DNA of 64,000 nt from Roseomonas sp. (GCA_031180725.1 JAPSLO010000003.1:418741-482740), one strand, 5' to 3'; positions 17,336-26,919 are shown, counted from the stretch's first letter. Numbers and translations are program-made. The notes: a model not told the origin generated them from the sequence alone.

Positions 17336-18889
17336 CTAATCCACGATGCCGGGCCGGGCGCTGGCGTGGTGCTCCCGCAGCACCGCGCCGGTGGTGGCAT
17401 CCACTTCCCGCAGCAGCACGCCATAGCCCCAGAGGTCGGCCAGATGCTGCAACACGGCGCGAGCCTCCTCCGGCTCCAGCATCTGGCGGTTCATCACCCG
17501 GTGGTGCAGCACCAGCCGCCGGTCGCCGATCAGATCCACATCCTCCACCTGGATATCGGGATCCAGCCGGCCGATGTCGTACTGGCGGGACAGCGCCCGG
17601 CGCAGGCGGCGATAGCCACGCTCGTCGTGGATGGTGGCGACCGCCAGATCCTCCTCCGCCTCGTCGTCCACCAGGTGGAACAGGCGCAGCTTCCGCATCA
17701 GCCGCGGCGAGAGGTACTGTGCGATGAAGCTGTCGTCGCGATGCACCGCCCAGGCCTCGCGCAGCACGGCATTCGCATCGCCGGTGCCGGCGATGTCGGG
17801 GAACCACTCCCGATCTTCCTCGTCGGGATCGGTCGCGATGCGAGCGATGTCCTCCATCATCGCGTAGCCCAGCGCATAGGGGTTGATGCCGGAATAGCGC
17901 GGGTCATCGAAGCTGGGCTGGAAGACAACATTCGTATGGCTATGCAGGAACTCCAGGTAGTTTCCGTCCGACAGCCGCCCCTGCTCATGCAGCCGCGTCA
18001 TGATCTGGTGGTGCACCCAGGTGGCGCAGCCCTCGTTCATTACCTTGGTCTGACGCTGCGGATAGAAATACTGCTCGACATGCCGGACGATGCGCAGGAT
18101 CTCGCGCTGCCAGGGCCTCAGGCGAGGGGCCGACTTCTCCAGGAAATACAGGATGTTCTCCTGCGGAAGCTGCAGCAGCGCGCGGCGGCGGGCTTCTTCG
18201 GCGCGGGCCGCGGGCGCGTTGGTCGGGCCCGGGATGGTGCGCCAGAGGTCGTCATACATCCGCTCCTCGTGCTGGCGCCGCTCCCGCTCGCGCCGCTCCT
18301 CGCTGGCCAGGTCCGGTACGCGGCGGCGCGGCACGCGGAACACGCCCTGCGAGGAGAGCGCATGTGCCGCATCCAGCACGCGCTCCACGGCCGCCTCGCC
18401 GTACTTGTCCTCGCAGTTCATCACGTAGCGGCGGGCGAATTCCAGGTAGTCCAGGATGCCGTGCGCATCCGTCCATTCCAGGAAAAGGTTGTTGTTCTTG
18501 AAGAAGTGGTTATGGCCGAAGGCGGCGTGGGCGATCACCAGCGCCTGCATCGTCGCCGTGTTCTCCTCCATCACGTAGCAGAGGCAAGGGGAGGAGTTGA
18601 TGACGATCTCATAGGCCAAGCCCTGGAAGCCCTTTCGGTACAACGTCTCGTGCCGGGCGAAGCGCTTGCCGAAGGACCAGTGGCGATAGAGCACCGGCAT
18701 GCCATTCGCCGCATAGGCGTCCAGCATCTGCTCGGCGCTGATGACCTCGACGCGGGTGGGGTACAGCGAGAGGCCCAATTCGCCGACGGCAATCTCCTCG
18801 CAGGCGTCGTGAATGCGGCGCAGCGTGTCAAAATCCCAGTCGGCGCCCTGGAACAGCAGGCCGCGTTCGGGGCGATGAATAATGTTCAC
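17336..18889 (-). CDS. spoVR: SpoVR family protein
   Basis: This is a 517-residue SpoVR/YcgB-family protein. The molecular function is unknown; in Bacillus SpoVR affects spore cortex, and in Proteobacteria the gene travels with prkA and yeaH as a stress or starvation unit. Family landmarks include VEVISAEQMLDAYAANGMP, FGKRFARHETLYRKG, AYEIVINSSPC and MNEGCATWVHHQIM with an HxxE-like histidine cluster. The start is a GTG (VNIIHRPERGLLF) overlapping the yeaH stop by four bases (GTGA). The frame is open 43 codons further upstream but only inside yeaH. It is the last gene of the three-gene operon. Confidence 0.93.
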   Translation of the reverse strand: MNIIHRPERGLLFQGADWDFDTLRRIHDACEEIAVGELGLSLYPTRVEVISAEQMLDAYAANGMPVLYRHWSFGKRFARHETLYRKGFQGLAYEIVINSSPCLCYVMEENTATMQALVIAHAAFGHNHFFKNNNLFLEWTDAHGILDYLEFARRYVMNCEDKYGEAAVERVLDAAHALSSQGVFRVPRRRVPDLASEERRERERRQHEERMYDDLWRTIPGPTNAPAARAEEARRRALLQLPQENILYFLEKSAPRLRPWQREILRIVRHVEQYFYPQRQTKVMNEGCATWVHHQIMTRLHEQGRLSDGNYLEFLHSHTNVVFQPSFDDPRYSGINPYALGYAMMEDIARIATDPDEEDREWFPDIAGTGDANAVLREAWAVHRDDSFIAQYLSPRLMRKLRLFHLVDDEAEEDLAVATIHDERGYRRLRRALSRQYDIGRLDPDIQVEDVDLIGDRRLVLHHRVMNRQMLEPEEARAVLQHLADLWGYGVLLREVDATTGAVLREHHASARPGIVD

Positions 18890-20181
18890 GCTTTCTGCCC
18901 CTCCACCGCGCCTTTGCGGAACAGCTCGCGGAAGACCGGGTAGATGTCCTTCCGGTGCCGCACCTTGCGCATCGCCAGGCGCGGATCGGCCGCGCGCAGC
19001 TTCGTGTAGGTGCGCCACAGCTCCGTCTCGCGCGGCATGAAGCCGATGGGACCGCCGTCATCCTCCCGCCCCACCTCCAAATAGGCGAAATACTGGCAGA
19101 CCGGCAGCACCCGGTCGGTGAGAAGATGGGCCGTGCGGTCGTTGTCGGCGGTGGTGTTGTCCCCGTCGGAGGCCTGGGCGACGTAGATGTTCCAGTCTGC
19201 CGGGCTGTAGCGCGCCTCCATCACCTTGATCATCTCCTCGAAGGCAGTGGAGACGACGGTGCCGCCGGTCTCTGGGCTGCGGAAGAAGGTCTCTTCATCC
19301 ACCTCCTTCGCCTCATGGGTGTGGCGGATGAAGACCACCTCCACATGCCGGTAGCGGCGCCGCAGGAACAGGTGAAGCAGCAGGTAGAAGCGCTTCGCCA
19401 GGTCCTTCATGCCCTCGGTCATGGAGCCGGAGACGTCCATGAGGCAGAACATCACCGCCTGGGCGATCGGGCGCGGTGCGGGCTCGAACTGTCGGTAGCG
19501 GACATCGAGCGGGTCGATATAGGGGATCCGCAGGGTGCGGGTGCGCATCCGCGCGACCTGGGCGCGCAGTTCCTCGGCCTTCAGCGGGTCGCTGTCCTCC
19601 ACCCGTCGCGCCGCCTCCTCCAGCGCCTCGAGCTCCTCGGCTTTCGGGCGGCGCAGGGCGATGCGGCGCGACAGCGCGTTGCGCATCGTGCGCCCCAGCG
19701 CCAGGTTGGCGGGCGAGCCTTGGGTGGCGAAGCCGGCCCGCCGCACGCCGGAGGCATCGCCCTCCACCACCCGCTTCTTGGCCAGTTCCGGCAGTTCCAG
19801 GTCTTCCAGGAAGAGGTCGAGAAACTCCTCCTGCGTCAGGGCGAAGCGAAAGGCGTCCTCGCCTTCCCCATCCGGGCTGCCCTGGCTGCCGCCACCGCCC
19901 CGGCCGCTGCGCGGGCGGGGGATGGTGTCGCCTTCCAGATACTCCTTGTTGCCGGGCAGCACATGCTCGCGCAGTCCGCCGGCGCTGCGGTGGAAATGCG
20001 GCTCCTTCACGCCGGAGGCGGGGATGGTCACCTCGCCGCCGCGCTCCAGATCCCTCATGCTTCGTTCGCCGGCCGAGTTGCGGACGGCGTCGCGCACCAT
20101 TTCCTTCGCGCGTCGCAGGAAGCGCTGGCGGTTCGCGAGGCTCTTGCCGCCGGGGTTCAACCGGCGGTCAACGATCTGCAT
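18886..20181 (-). CDS. yeaH: YeaH/UPF0229 family protein (VWA domain)
   Basis: This is a 431-residue protein of the UPF0229 family. The N terminus (MQIVDRRLNPGGKSLANRQRF) is highly characteristic. Residues about 90-110 form a Gly/Ser-rich linker. A von Willebrand factor A-like domain begins around residue 240, with a MIDAS motif at D249, S251 and S253 (MDVSGSM). Members act with the PrkA kinase in stationary-phase and nutrient-stress responses in enterobacteria, by an undefined mechanism. It lies 114 bases downstream of prkA and overlaps spoVR by four bases. Confidence 0.94.
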   Translation of the reverse strand: MQIVDRRLNPGGKSLANRQRFLRRAKEMVRDAVRNSAGERSMRDLERGGEVTIPASGVKEPHFHRSAGGLREHVLPGNKEYLEGDTIPRPRSGRGGGGSQGSPDGEGEDAFRFALTQEEFLDLFLEDLELPELAKKRVVEGDASGVRRAGFATQGSPANLALGRTMRNALSRRIALRRPKAEELEALEEAARRVEDSDPLKAEELRAQVARMRTRTLRIPYIDPLDVRYRQFEPAPRPIAQAVMFCLMDVSGSMTEGMKDLAKRFYLLLHLFLRRRYRHVEVVFIRHTHEAKEVDEETFFRSPETGGTVVSTAFEEMIKVMEARYSPADWNIYVAQASDGDNTTADNDRTAHLLTDRVLPVCQYFAYLEVGREDDGGPIGFMPRETELWRTYTKLRAADPRLAMRKVRHRKDIYPVFRELFRKGAVEGQKA

Positions 20182-20295
20182 GTCTCTCGATCCTCAGGCG
20201 CCGGTGCCGCGCCGCAGGCACGCCACCGGCAGGATACCCGCCCGAACTGCGGCGGGCCGCCAGCCCTGAACGGAACACGGCGGCTCCGTTCCCCA

Positions 20296-22242
20296 TCAGC
20301 CAGCCTGCTTCACGCGCATGTACCACTCTACCAGCCGGCGGACCTGGCGTTCGGTATAACCGCGGCCGACCATGCGGCGCACGAACTCGTCATGCTTGCG
20401 CTCGGTCTCCCCATCCTTCTTACTGCCGAAGGAAATGACGGGCAGCAGCTCCTCGACCTGGCTGAACATCCGCCGCTCGATCACTTCGCGGATCTTCTCG
20501 TAGCTGGTCCAGGCCGGGTTGCGGCCGGCATTCGACGCGCGGGCCCGCAGGCTGAACTTCACCACTTCATTGCGGAAGTCCTTGGGGTTCGCGATACCGG
20601 CCGGCTTCTCAATCTTGGTCAGCTCTTGGTTCAGGGCTTCCCGGTTCAGCAACTGGCCGGTGTCAGGGTCCTTGTAGTCCAGGTCCTCGATCCAGGCGTC
20701 AGCATAGGCGACATAGCGGTCGAACAGGTTCTGGCCGTAGTCGCTGTAGCTTTCGAGATAGGCCTTCTGGATTTCGTTGCCGATGAACTCGGCATAGCGC
20801 GGCGCCAGCTCGCCCTTGATGAACTCCAGGTAGCGCTTCTCGGTCTCGTCACCGAACTGCTCGCGGCGGATGGCCTGTTCCAGCACATACATCAGATGCA
20901 CCGGGTCGGCCGCGATCTCCGAGGTGTCGTGGTTGTAGGTGGCGGCCAGGACCTTGAAGGCGAAGCGGGTGGAGATGCCGTCCATACCCTCATCATTGCC
21001 GGCCGCGTCGCGATACTCCTGCAGCGAGCGCGCGCGCGGATCCGTCTCCTTAAGGCTCTCGCCGTCGTAGACACGCAGCTTGGAGTAGAGATTGCTGTTT
21101 TCGTGCTTCTTCAGTCGCGACAATACGGAGAAGCGCGCCAGCATCTCCAGCGTGCCGGGTGCCATGGGCGCATCGGCCAGTTCGCTGGTGCGCACCAGCT
21201 TCTCGTAGATCTTCGTCTCCTCGGTCACCCGCAGGCAGTAGGGAACCTTGATGACGTAGATGCGGTCGATGAAGGCCTCGTTGTTCCGGTTGTTCCGGAA
21301 GCTCTGCCATTCCGCCTCGTTGGAGTGCGCCATGATGATCCCGCCGAAGGGGATGGCGCCGATATTCTCCGTGCCGATGTAGCTGCCTTCCTGCGTCGCC
21401 GTCAGCAGCGGGTGCAGCATCTTGATCGGCGCCTTGAACATCTCGACGAACTCCAGCATCCCCTGGTTCGCGCGGTTCAGGCCACCGGAGAAGCTGTAGG
21501 CATCCGGGTCGTTCTGGGCGTGCACTTCCAGCTTGCGGATGTCCACCTTCCCGACCAGGGAGGAGATGTCCTGGTTGTTCTCGTCGCCAGGCTCGGTCTT
21601 CGCGATGGCGATCTGGCGCAGGCGCGAGGGGTTCAGGCGCACCACGCGGAAGCGGCTGATGTCGCCGCGGAACTCGTCCAGGCGCTTCACCGCCCAGGGC
21701 GACATGAAGCCGCCCAGGCGGCGCCGGGGAATGCCGTAGCGGTCTTCGAGCAGAGTGCCGTGGCGCTCGGGGTCGAAGAGGCCGAGCGGGCTTTCGAAGA
21801 CCGGGCTGACCTGATCGCCGGCCTTCAGCGCATAGATGGGCATCACCTCCATCAGCGCCTTCAGGCGTTCGGCCAGGCTGGACTTGCCACCGCCTACCGG
21901 GCCCAGCAGGTAGAGGATCTGCTTGCGCTCCTCCAGCCCCTGGGCGGCGTGGCGGAAGAAGCCCACGATCCGCTCGATCGTCTCCTCCATCCCGTAGAAC
22001 TCGGCAAAGGCCGGGTAGCGGCGGATGGTACGGTTCAGGAAGATGCGGCCGAGGCGCGGGTCCTTGGCCGTGTCCACAAGCTCGGGCTCGCCGATCGCGG
22101 CGAGGATGCGTTCGGGCGCCGAGGCGAACATCGTCGCATCTCGTCGACACTCTTCCAGATATTCCTGCAGCGACATTTCCGCATCGCGCTTGCGGTCGTA
22201 ATCGCGTGCGTAGCCAGAGAACACGTCGTCGGTTATCTGCAT
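20296..22242 (-). CDS. prkA: PrkA family serine protein kinase (YeaG)
   Basis: This is a 648-residue PrkA-type protein with an N-terminal AAA+ domain and a C-terminal PrkA kinase-like domain. The P-loop is GPVGGGKS (residues 114-121), followed by SLAERLKALMEV. It is a cytoplasmic serine kinase or ATPase tied to sporulation in Bacillus and to nitrogen and stationary-phase stress in enterobacteria. I start at MQITDDVFSGYARDYDRKRD, with GGAG about seven bases upstream; an in-frame extension to 22347 is Arg/Pro-rich and not family-like. It heads the prkA-yeaH-spoVR operon, and its promoter lies in the 269-base spacer upstream. Confidence 0.95.
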   Translation of the reverse strand: MQITDDVFSGYARDYDRKRDAEMSLQEYLEECRRDATMFASAPERILAAIGEPELVDTAKDPRLGRIFLNRTIRRYPAFAEFYGMEETIERIVGFFRHAAQGLEERKQILYLLGPVGGGKSSLAERLKALMEVMPIYALKAGDQVSPVFESPLGLFDPERHGTLLEDRYGIPRRRLGGFMSPWAVKRLDEFRGDISRFRVVRLNPSRLRQIAIAKTEPGDENNQDISSLVGKVDIRKLEVHAQNDPDAYSFSGGLNRANQGMLEFVEMFKAPIKMLHPLLTATQEGSYIGTENIGAIPFGGIIMAHSNEAEWQSFRNNRNNEAFIDRIYVIKVPYCLRVTEETKIYEKLVRTSELADAPMAPGTLEMLARFSVLSRLKKHENSNLYSKLRVYDGESLKETDPRARSLQEYRDAAGNDEGMDGISTRFAFKVLAATYNHDTSEIAADPVHLMYVLEQAIRREQFGDETEKRYLEFIKGELAPRYAEFIGNEIQKAYLESYSDYGQNLFDRYVAYADAWIEDLDYKDPDTGQLLNREALNQELTKIEKPAGIANPKDFRNEVVKFSLRARASNAGRNPAWTSYEKIREVIERRMFSQVEELLPVISFGSKKDGETERKHDEFVRRMVGRGYTERQVRRLVEWYMRVKQAG

Positions 22243-22444
22243 CGGCCGCTCCAAAGCGCCAGGCGCGTCAATGGAACGCGAGCGAAACCGGCCTGGAGCC
22301 TTCAGTGTCCGGTCACGCTTCGGTGTCCAAATCCTCTGCCCGGCCACTCCTCAGATGGTAGCACTCTCGGCCTTTGCCACGCCACGAAATGCGTTATCTG
22401 CACGAAGCAGCGGCCATCTGCTTGCCGCACCGTGTGATTTCTGC

Positions 22445-22456
22445 ACGCAATTGCGT
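22445..22456. promoter_or_regulatory. 12-base palindrome upstream of prkA
   Basis: ACGCAATTGCGT is a perfect palindrome about 200 bases upstream of the prkA start, in the 269-base spacer between the flavoprotein gene end and prkA. It is long enough to be a regulator site but is a single copy with no assigned protein. I saw no convincing promoter hexamers in the rest of the spacer. Confidence 0.25.
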
Positions 22457-22511
22457 CATATCGTAACTCGATGCTGAGGAGCGGCGGGGGTGAAGCCCGC
22501 GACTCCACGCT

Positions 22512-23852
22512 TCATCCGGTAGCGGCCGACTCGCCCGCCAGCAGGCCGAGCGCGAAAGATTGCGCAAGCCCGTTGCCCGGCACATAGCCTGCCGCGCCAT
22601 GGCCGGAGATGCCGCAGGCCGCGCCGCCGGCTGCGAATAGCCGGGGGATCGGCACGCCATCCGGCCGCAGCACGCGGGCCGCGCCATCCACCACGAGGCC
22701 GCCCTGGCTATGCGCCAGCGCGCCCGTGATCTCCGCCCCGAAGAAGGGCGGCGCCAGCGGCCGCGCCCAGTGGCGGCGGCCGAGCGGATCCTCCGCTTCG
22801 CCCAGGGCACAGCGGAGGGCCTCTGCCAGCGTTCCACGCAGCGCAGCCTCCGGCAGGCCGAAGCGCGCCGCCAGCGCCGCCGCGTCCGGGCAGGTGGCGA
22901 CGGCGCCCAGTTCCACGGCGCGGCGGAAGGGGCCGCCGGCCATCGCGGCCTGTTGCGCAGCGGAGTCCCAGATCTCCACCGCCCTGCCTTCCGGCTGGGC
23001 CAGCAGATGCGCGGTCAGCTCGGAAGGACCCATGTCCTCCCGCGCGAAGCGGCGGCCCGCGCGGTTCACCATGATGGCGCCAAGTGCCGGCAGCGCCGCG
23101 CCGAAGCGCGGCCGCACGCCCTTGACCAGATGCGGCGAGACATGCGGCTGCCCTTGATAGGCATCCATGCAGGCGATCGCTGCCTCCGGCACGACGCGCA
23201 GCGCCGTGCCCGTGCTGAGCCGGCCGCCGACATGTACCGCCCGCGCTGCCGCCGGCGCATGGCGCGCCAGCAGGTCCGGCGCGGCGCCATAACCGCCAGT
23301 GGCCAGCACCACTGCATCGGCTCTCGCGTGCAGGTGCGCTCCCGGGCGCGAGAGCAGAACGCCGTCCGGCAGCAGGCCGATCAGCTCCGTACCGTCCTCC
23401 AGGGTGATCCGTCTCTCCCGCACCACCGCCTGGCGCAAAAGGGTGGCGAGTTCCGCGCCGCTTTCAGCCGGCGTGGCGTGCAGGCGCGGAACCGAATGGC
23501 CGGGCCAGTTGCTGGTGGTGTGCAGATGTAGCGGCAGGCCGGCGACATCGGCCAGGAAGTGCAATGCACGCGCTGCCGCGCCGGCCACGCTGGCGAGCAC
23601 GCCGCGTTCCGCCGTGCCACGGGTGAAGATCTGCACATCCTCGGCGAAGCGCGCGGGGGAATCAGCAATGCCGGCCTGCTGCTGCCAGCGTGTCCCGGCA
23701 GCGGCCACCAGCCCGCCGGAGAGTGCCAGTGTGGAAGGCTCCGCCAGATCGCGCTCCACCAGGCGCACGCGGGCGCCGCGCGCGGCGGCGGCGAGCGCGG
23801 CCATCATGCCGGCCGCGCCGGCACCGGCGACCAGAACGAGGCGTTCAGCCAT
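22512..23852 (-). CDS. FAD-dependent oxidoreductase, fumarate reductase flavoprotein-like
   Basis: This is a 446-residue flavoprotein of the FAD-binding-2 family (fumarate reductase, 3-ketosteroid dehydrogenase and tricarballylate dehydrogenase relatives). A Rossmann dinucleotide fold opens the protein with VLVAGAGAAGMMAAL (GxGxxG). LVERDLAEPSTLALSGG follows, and the C-terminal FAD-contact segment reads LFAAGGAACGISGHGAAGYVPGNGL. It probably oxidises or reduces a C-C bond of a carboxylic acid. I start at MAERLVLVAG, since the frame upstream runs into the divergent receptor gene region. It diverges from a Bug receptor gene with only 61 bases between, suggesting uptake and oxidation of the same acid. 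Confidence 0.87.
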   Translation of the reverse strand: MAERLVLVAGAGAAGMMAALAAAARGARVRLVERDLAEPSTLALSGGLVAAAGTRWQQQAGIADSPARFAEDVQIFTRGTAERGVLASVAGAAARALHFLADVAGLPLHLHTTSNWPGHSVPRLHATPAESGAELATLLRQAVVRERRITLEDGTELIGLLPDGVLLSRPGAHLHARADAVVLATGGYGAAPDLLARHAPAAARAVHVGGRLSTGTALRVVPEAAIACMDAYQGQPHVSPHLVKGVRPRFGAALPALGAIMVNRAGRRFAREDMGPSELTAHLLAQPEGRAVEIWDSAAQQAAMAGGPFRRAVELGAVATCPDAAALAARFGLPEAALRGTLAEALRCALGEAEDPLGRRHWARPLAPPFFGAEITGALAHSQGGLVVDGAARVLRPDGVPIPRLFAAGGAACGISGHGAAGYVPGNGLAQSFALGLLAGESAATG

Positions 23853-23856
23853 CGGC

Positions 23857-23885
23857 TTGACAGTCGTGCAGCCCACGCCCGGGAT
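23857..23885 (+). promoter_or_regulatory. Candidate promoter for the second Bug receptor gene
   Basis: A consensus TTGACA at 23857-23862 is followed after 17 bases by CGGGAT, a poor -10 match. A start near 23892 would leave a 22-base leader containing GGGAG eight bases before the ATG. The 61-base spacer leaves little room for any other arrangement. Confidence 0.35.
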
Positions 23886-23913
23886 GGACCCGCCGAAGAC
23901 GGGAGTTTGAAAG

Positions 23914-24879
23914 ATGCGCCGCCGTACCCTGCTTGCTGCCGCCCCTGCCCTGCTCGCCACACCAGCGCTTGGCCAGCCGGCTGCCTGGCCGAACCGCCCG
24001 GTGCGCTTCCTGAACCCCTTCACCGCGGGCTCCGCGGTGGATGTCGTCACGCGGCTGATCGCGCAGGACCTGGCGGAGCGACTTCAGGCGCAGGTCTTCG
24101 TGGAGAACCGCACCGGCGCCTCCGGCAATATCGGGACGGAGGCCGTGGCGCGGGCGCCGGCGGATGGCACGACGCTGCTCGTCGGCTCGCCCGGCACAAT
24201 GGGAATCAACCCCTTCCTGTTCCGCACCCTGCCCTATGACGCGGTGAAGGATTTCGTCGCCGTCTCCCATGCTGTGTCCTTCCCGCAGGTGATGGTGGTG
24301 GCGCCGAACGGGCCGATCCGCTCGCTGGCCGACCTGCTGGCGGCAGCGCGGGCGCGGCCGGGCACGCTGAACTACGCCAGCAGCGGCAATGGCACCACCA
24401 GCCACCTGGCCTTCGAACTGCTCCGGGCGGCGAGCAACATCGACATGGTGCATGTCCCCTTCCGTGGCGGCACGCCAGCGATCCAGGCGGTGATGGCGGG
24501 CGAGGTGCAGGTCGCGCTGGAGGGCCTGCCCTCCCTGCCCGGCTTCCTCAGCGCCGGGCAGCTGCGCCCCATCGCCGTTACCAGCAGCGAGCGCAGCCCG
24601 ATGCTGCCCGATGTGCCGGCGGTGGCCGAGAGCGTGCCTGGCTTCGATGCCGCGGCCTGGATCATCTACTTCGCGCCGGCGGGCACGCCGGCGCCGCTGG
24701 TGGAGCGTCTCTCCGCCGAGATCGCCACCAGCCTGAACCGGCCGGCGGTGAAGGAGAGACTGCTGCAGCAGGGTGCCACCATTGTCGGTGCCGACCCGGC
24801 GCGCACGGCTGCCTTCCACCGCGCGGAGATGGAAAAGTGGCGCCGCGCGGTGGAGATCTCGGGGGCCAAGGTGGAGTAG
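23914..24879 (+). CDS. Bug/TctC-family tripartite tricarboxylate solute receptor
   Basis: This is a 321-residue periplasmic receptor of the Bug family and the second in the window. A twin-arginine-like or Sec signal peptide (MRRRTLLAAAPALLATPALG) precedes QPAAWPNRPVRFLNPFTAGSAVD. Typical features are ENRTGASGNIGTEAVARAPADG, NYASSGNGTTSHLAFELL and HVPFRGGTPAIQAVMAGEVQ. No TctA/TctB genes are adjacent. The gene diverges from the FAD-dependent oxidoreductase and converges with an old-yellow-enzyme reductase whose stop is five bases away. That context suggests a small catabolic cluster for an unsaturated or cyclic acid (inference). Confidence 0.92.
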   Translation: MRRRTLLAAAPALLATPALGQPAAWPNRPVRFLNPFTAGSAVDVVTRLIAQDLAERLQAQVFVENRTGASGNIGTEAVARAPADGTTLLVGSPGTMGINPFLFRTLPYDAVKDFVAVSHAVSFPQVMVVAPNGPIRSLADLLAAARARPGTLNYASSGNGTTSHLAFELLRAASNIDMVHVPFRGGTPAIQAVMAGEVQVALEGLPSLPGFLSAGQLRPIAVTSSERSPMLPDVPAVAESVPGFDAAAWIIYFAPAGTPAPLVERLSAEIATSLNRPAVKERLLQQGATIVGADPARTAAFHRAEMEKWRRAVEISGAKVE

Positions 24880-24883
24880 CAGG

Positions 24884-26806
24884 TCAAAGCGCATCGGCCG
24901 CCGCCTGGCCCTCGCGCACCGCGGACAGCATCAGCCGCGGCGCGAGGGCATCGCCGACCACCCGCACGGGCAGGCCTGCCCTGCGCAAGGTTTCGGCCAG
25001 GCCATCGCGCGGCCGGCGCGGGGCGGAGACGGCCAGCAGATCGGCCTCGACCTCCTCCTCGGCGCCGGTCAGGACATGACGCAGCAGGGCGCGGCCGGAG
25101 CCGGCCCGCGCCACCTCATGGAAGGGACGCAATGCCACGCGCAGCGCCGCCAGCCGGCGATGGATGCCCTGGGCGACCAGCAAAGGGCTGTCGCGCGCGA
25201 TCGTCTCGCGCGGCGTGACCAGCAGCAGGTGATCGCTGCGCGCAGCCAGCAGCTCCGCGGCATCATAGGTGCCGGGCGTGGCGTCCAGGTCCAGCAGCAG
25301 GGCGCGGCGGAACCGACGGGTAGGATCGGCCAGCAGCGCGGCGACAATGCTGCGCAGATCGGTGCCGGGAGGCAGACCGGCGGGCAGCGCCATCTCCGCG
25401 CCGGTGGCCAGCACCACCGCGTCCGGCGCCAGGGCCAGCACATCCGCGGCGGAGGCAAGCGTGCCGATGCGCAGCGCCACCTCGGCCGCCTGCGCGCGAT
25501 CAGCCAGATGCGTGATGGCCGGGGCGATGTCGGCGCAGCCTGGCAGGCGGGCATGCAGCGCCGCCGCGCCGCCCAGCCCGGTGCCGAACAGCGTGACGGC
25601 ATGGCCGCGTTCCGCCGCGCCGACCGCGGCCTGGAGGCCGGCCATGCCGGCGCCGACAACCACCACACGCTTCGACCTCGCCGCCCGCGTGGGTGGAGCG
25701 CCATCGGCCGGGGTGCCGGCATGGGGGTTCACGCTACAGCCCATCGGCACGCCGCGATGGATCTCGCCCCAGCAGGCGTTGCAGGCGATGCAGGGGGTGA
25801 TGGCCCGGCCTTCCCGAGACTTCTCGGGCCAGTGCGGATCGGCCAGCAGGGGGCGGGCGAGCATCACCAGCTCGGCGTCGCCGGCGGCCAGGATCGCCTC
25901 CGCCGCGGCGGGATCCGGAATGCGGCCGATGGCAGCGATGGGAACCGGGCCGGCCGCCCGCCGCAGCCGCCGCCAGAGATGGCGATAAGGCACGACCGGA
26001 TCATGCATGTCCGGCGCATGCCAGTGCAGGGACCAGCCATGGCTGCCCTGGCTGAAGCACAGCCAATCCGGCGGCGCATCCGCCACGATGGCGCGCACCA
26101 GGCGATCCGCCTCCTCGGCATCTATGGAGCCGGGCACGCCATCCTCGGCCGGCATCTTCAGGCCGATGATGAAGTCCGGCCCGCAGGCGGCGCGGATGGC
26201 GCGCAGGATGGTGCGGACAAATGCACTGCGCCCCTGCGCATCGCCGCCCCAGCGATCGTCGCGCCGGTTGGTAACGGGCGAGAGGAATTGCAGCGGCAGG
26301 AAGCCATGCGCTGCCGAGACCTCCACCCCCGCGAAGCCGGCGCGGCGCAGCCGCGCTGCGCTGTCGGCGTAATCGCCGACCAGGCCCTCGATCTCGGCAT
26401 GGGACAGCACGCGCGGCACCGTCCAGGACATGCCATCGGGCACGGCGGAGGCGCCGACGGAATCCAGCCCGCGTGGCCCGTGATGCGCCGAGCCGCCATG
26501 CCAGAGCTGCCCGATCGCCAGCGCGCCGTGCCGCCCCACCGCCTCCGCCAGCCGCGCAAGTCCGGCGAAGGCGCCTTCATCGAAGACCGAGACGCGCACG
26601 GGCGTGGCGGCGGAGGGCGCGGCGGCCATCGCCTCCGTCAGCACCAGCGCCGCACCGCCGGCCGCGCGGGAGGCCAGATGGGCGATCATCCGGTCGCTGA
26701 CCCGGTAAGGCTCGCCGAAGCGGCTGGACATGGCCGCGAAGCCGATCCGGTTGCGCAGCCGCCGGCCCGCCAGTTCCAGCGGAGAATGCAGGCGCGCGTG
26801 CATCAT
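24884..26806 (-). CDS. NADH:flavin oxidoreductase, 2,4-dienoyl-CoA reductase-like
   Basis: This is a 640-residue multidomain reductase of the FadH/trimethylamine dehydrogenase/BaiC family. An old-yellow-enzyme barrel (about residues 5-335, with GQLWHGGSAHHG and EVSAAHGFLPLQFLSP) binds FMN. A four-cysteine 4Fe-4S site follows at C339, C342, C345 and C357, and a C-terminal FAD/NAD(P)H module starts with VVVVGAGMAGLQAA. It would reduce activated C=C bonds or demethylate small amines. Two ATGs open the gene (26806, 26803). It converges with the second Bug receptor gene. The Cys spacing (2-2-11) differs by one residue from what I recall for E. coli FadH (2-3-11), as in some related subfamilies. 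Confidence 0.88.
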   Translation of the reverse strand: MMHARLHSPLELAGRRLRNRIGFAAMSSRFGEPYRVSDRMIAHLASRAAGGAALVLTEAMAAAPSAATPVRVSVFDEGAFAGLARLAEAVGRHGALAIGQLWHGGSAHHGPRGLDSVGASAVPDGMSWTVPRVLSHAEIEGLVGDYADSAARLRRAGFAGVEVSAAHGFLPLQFLSPVTNRRDDRWGGDAQGRSAFVRTILRAIRAACGPDFIIGLKMPAEDGVPGSIDAEEADRLVRAIVADAPPDWLCFSQGSHGWSLHWHAPDMHDPVVPYRHLWRRLRRAAGPVPIAAIGRIPDPAAAEAILAAGDAELVMLARPLLADPHWPEKSREGRAITPCIACNACWGEIHRGVPMGCSVNPHAGTPADGAPPTRAARSKRVVVVGAGMAGLQAAVGAAERGHAVTLFGTGLGGAAALHARLPGCADIAPAITHLADRAQAAEVALRIGTLASAADVLALAPDAVVLATGAEMALPAGLPPGTDLRSIVAALLADPTRRFRRALLLDLDATPGTYDAAELLAARSDHLLLVTPRETIARDSPLLVAQGIHRRLAALRVALRPFHEVARAGSGRALLRHVLTGAEEEVEADLLAVSAPRRPRDGLAETLRRAGLPVRVVGDALAPRLMLSAVREGQAAADAL

Positions 26807-26919
26807 GCGACGGTTTCGGACAAATTCGCCGCCTCCCTCCGGTCCTGCTGGTTGGGGGGAGAGGGAGGCAGGCCGCGCATGCCGAAAAGGCTAAAGGAAT
26901 AGTGTCTTAGGGCGCAAGG

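Noticed and set aside
18955..22437. 1160-codon open frame on the plus strand
   Set aside because: It runs antisense across prkA, yeaH and the start of spoVR, which are all clearly real on the other strand.
24773..26902. 709-codon open frame on the plus strand
   Set aside because: It is antisense to the old-yellow-enzyme gene, with low-complexity Arg/Gly/His composition.
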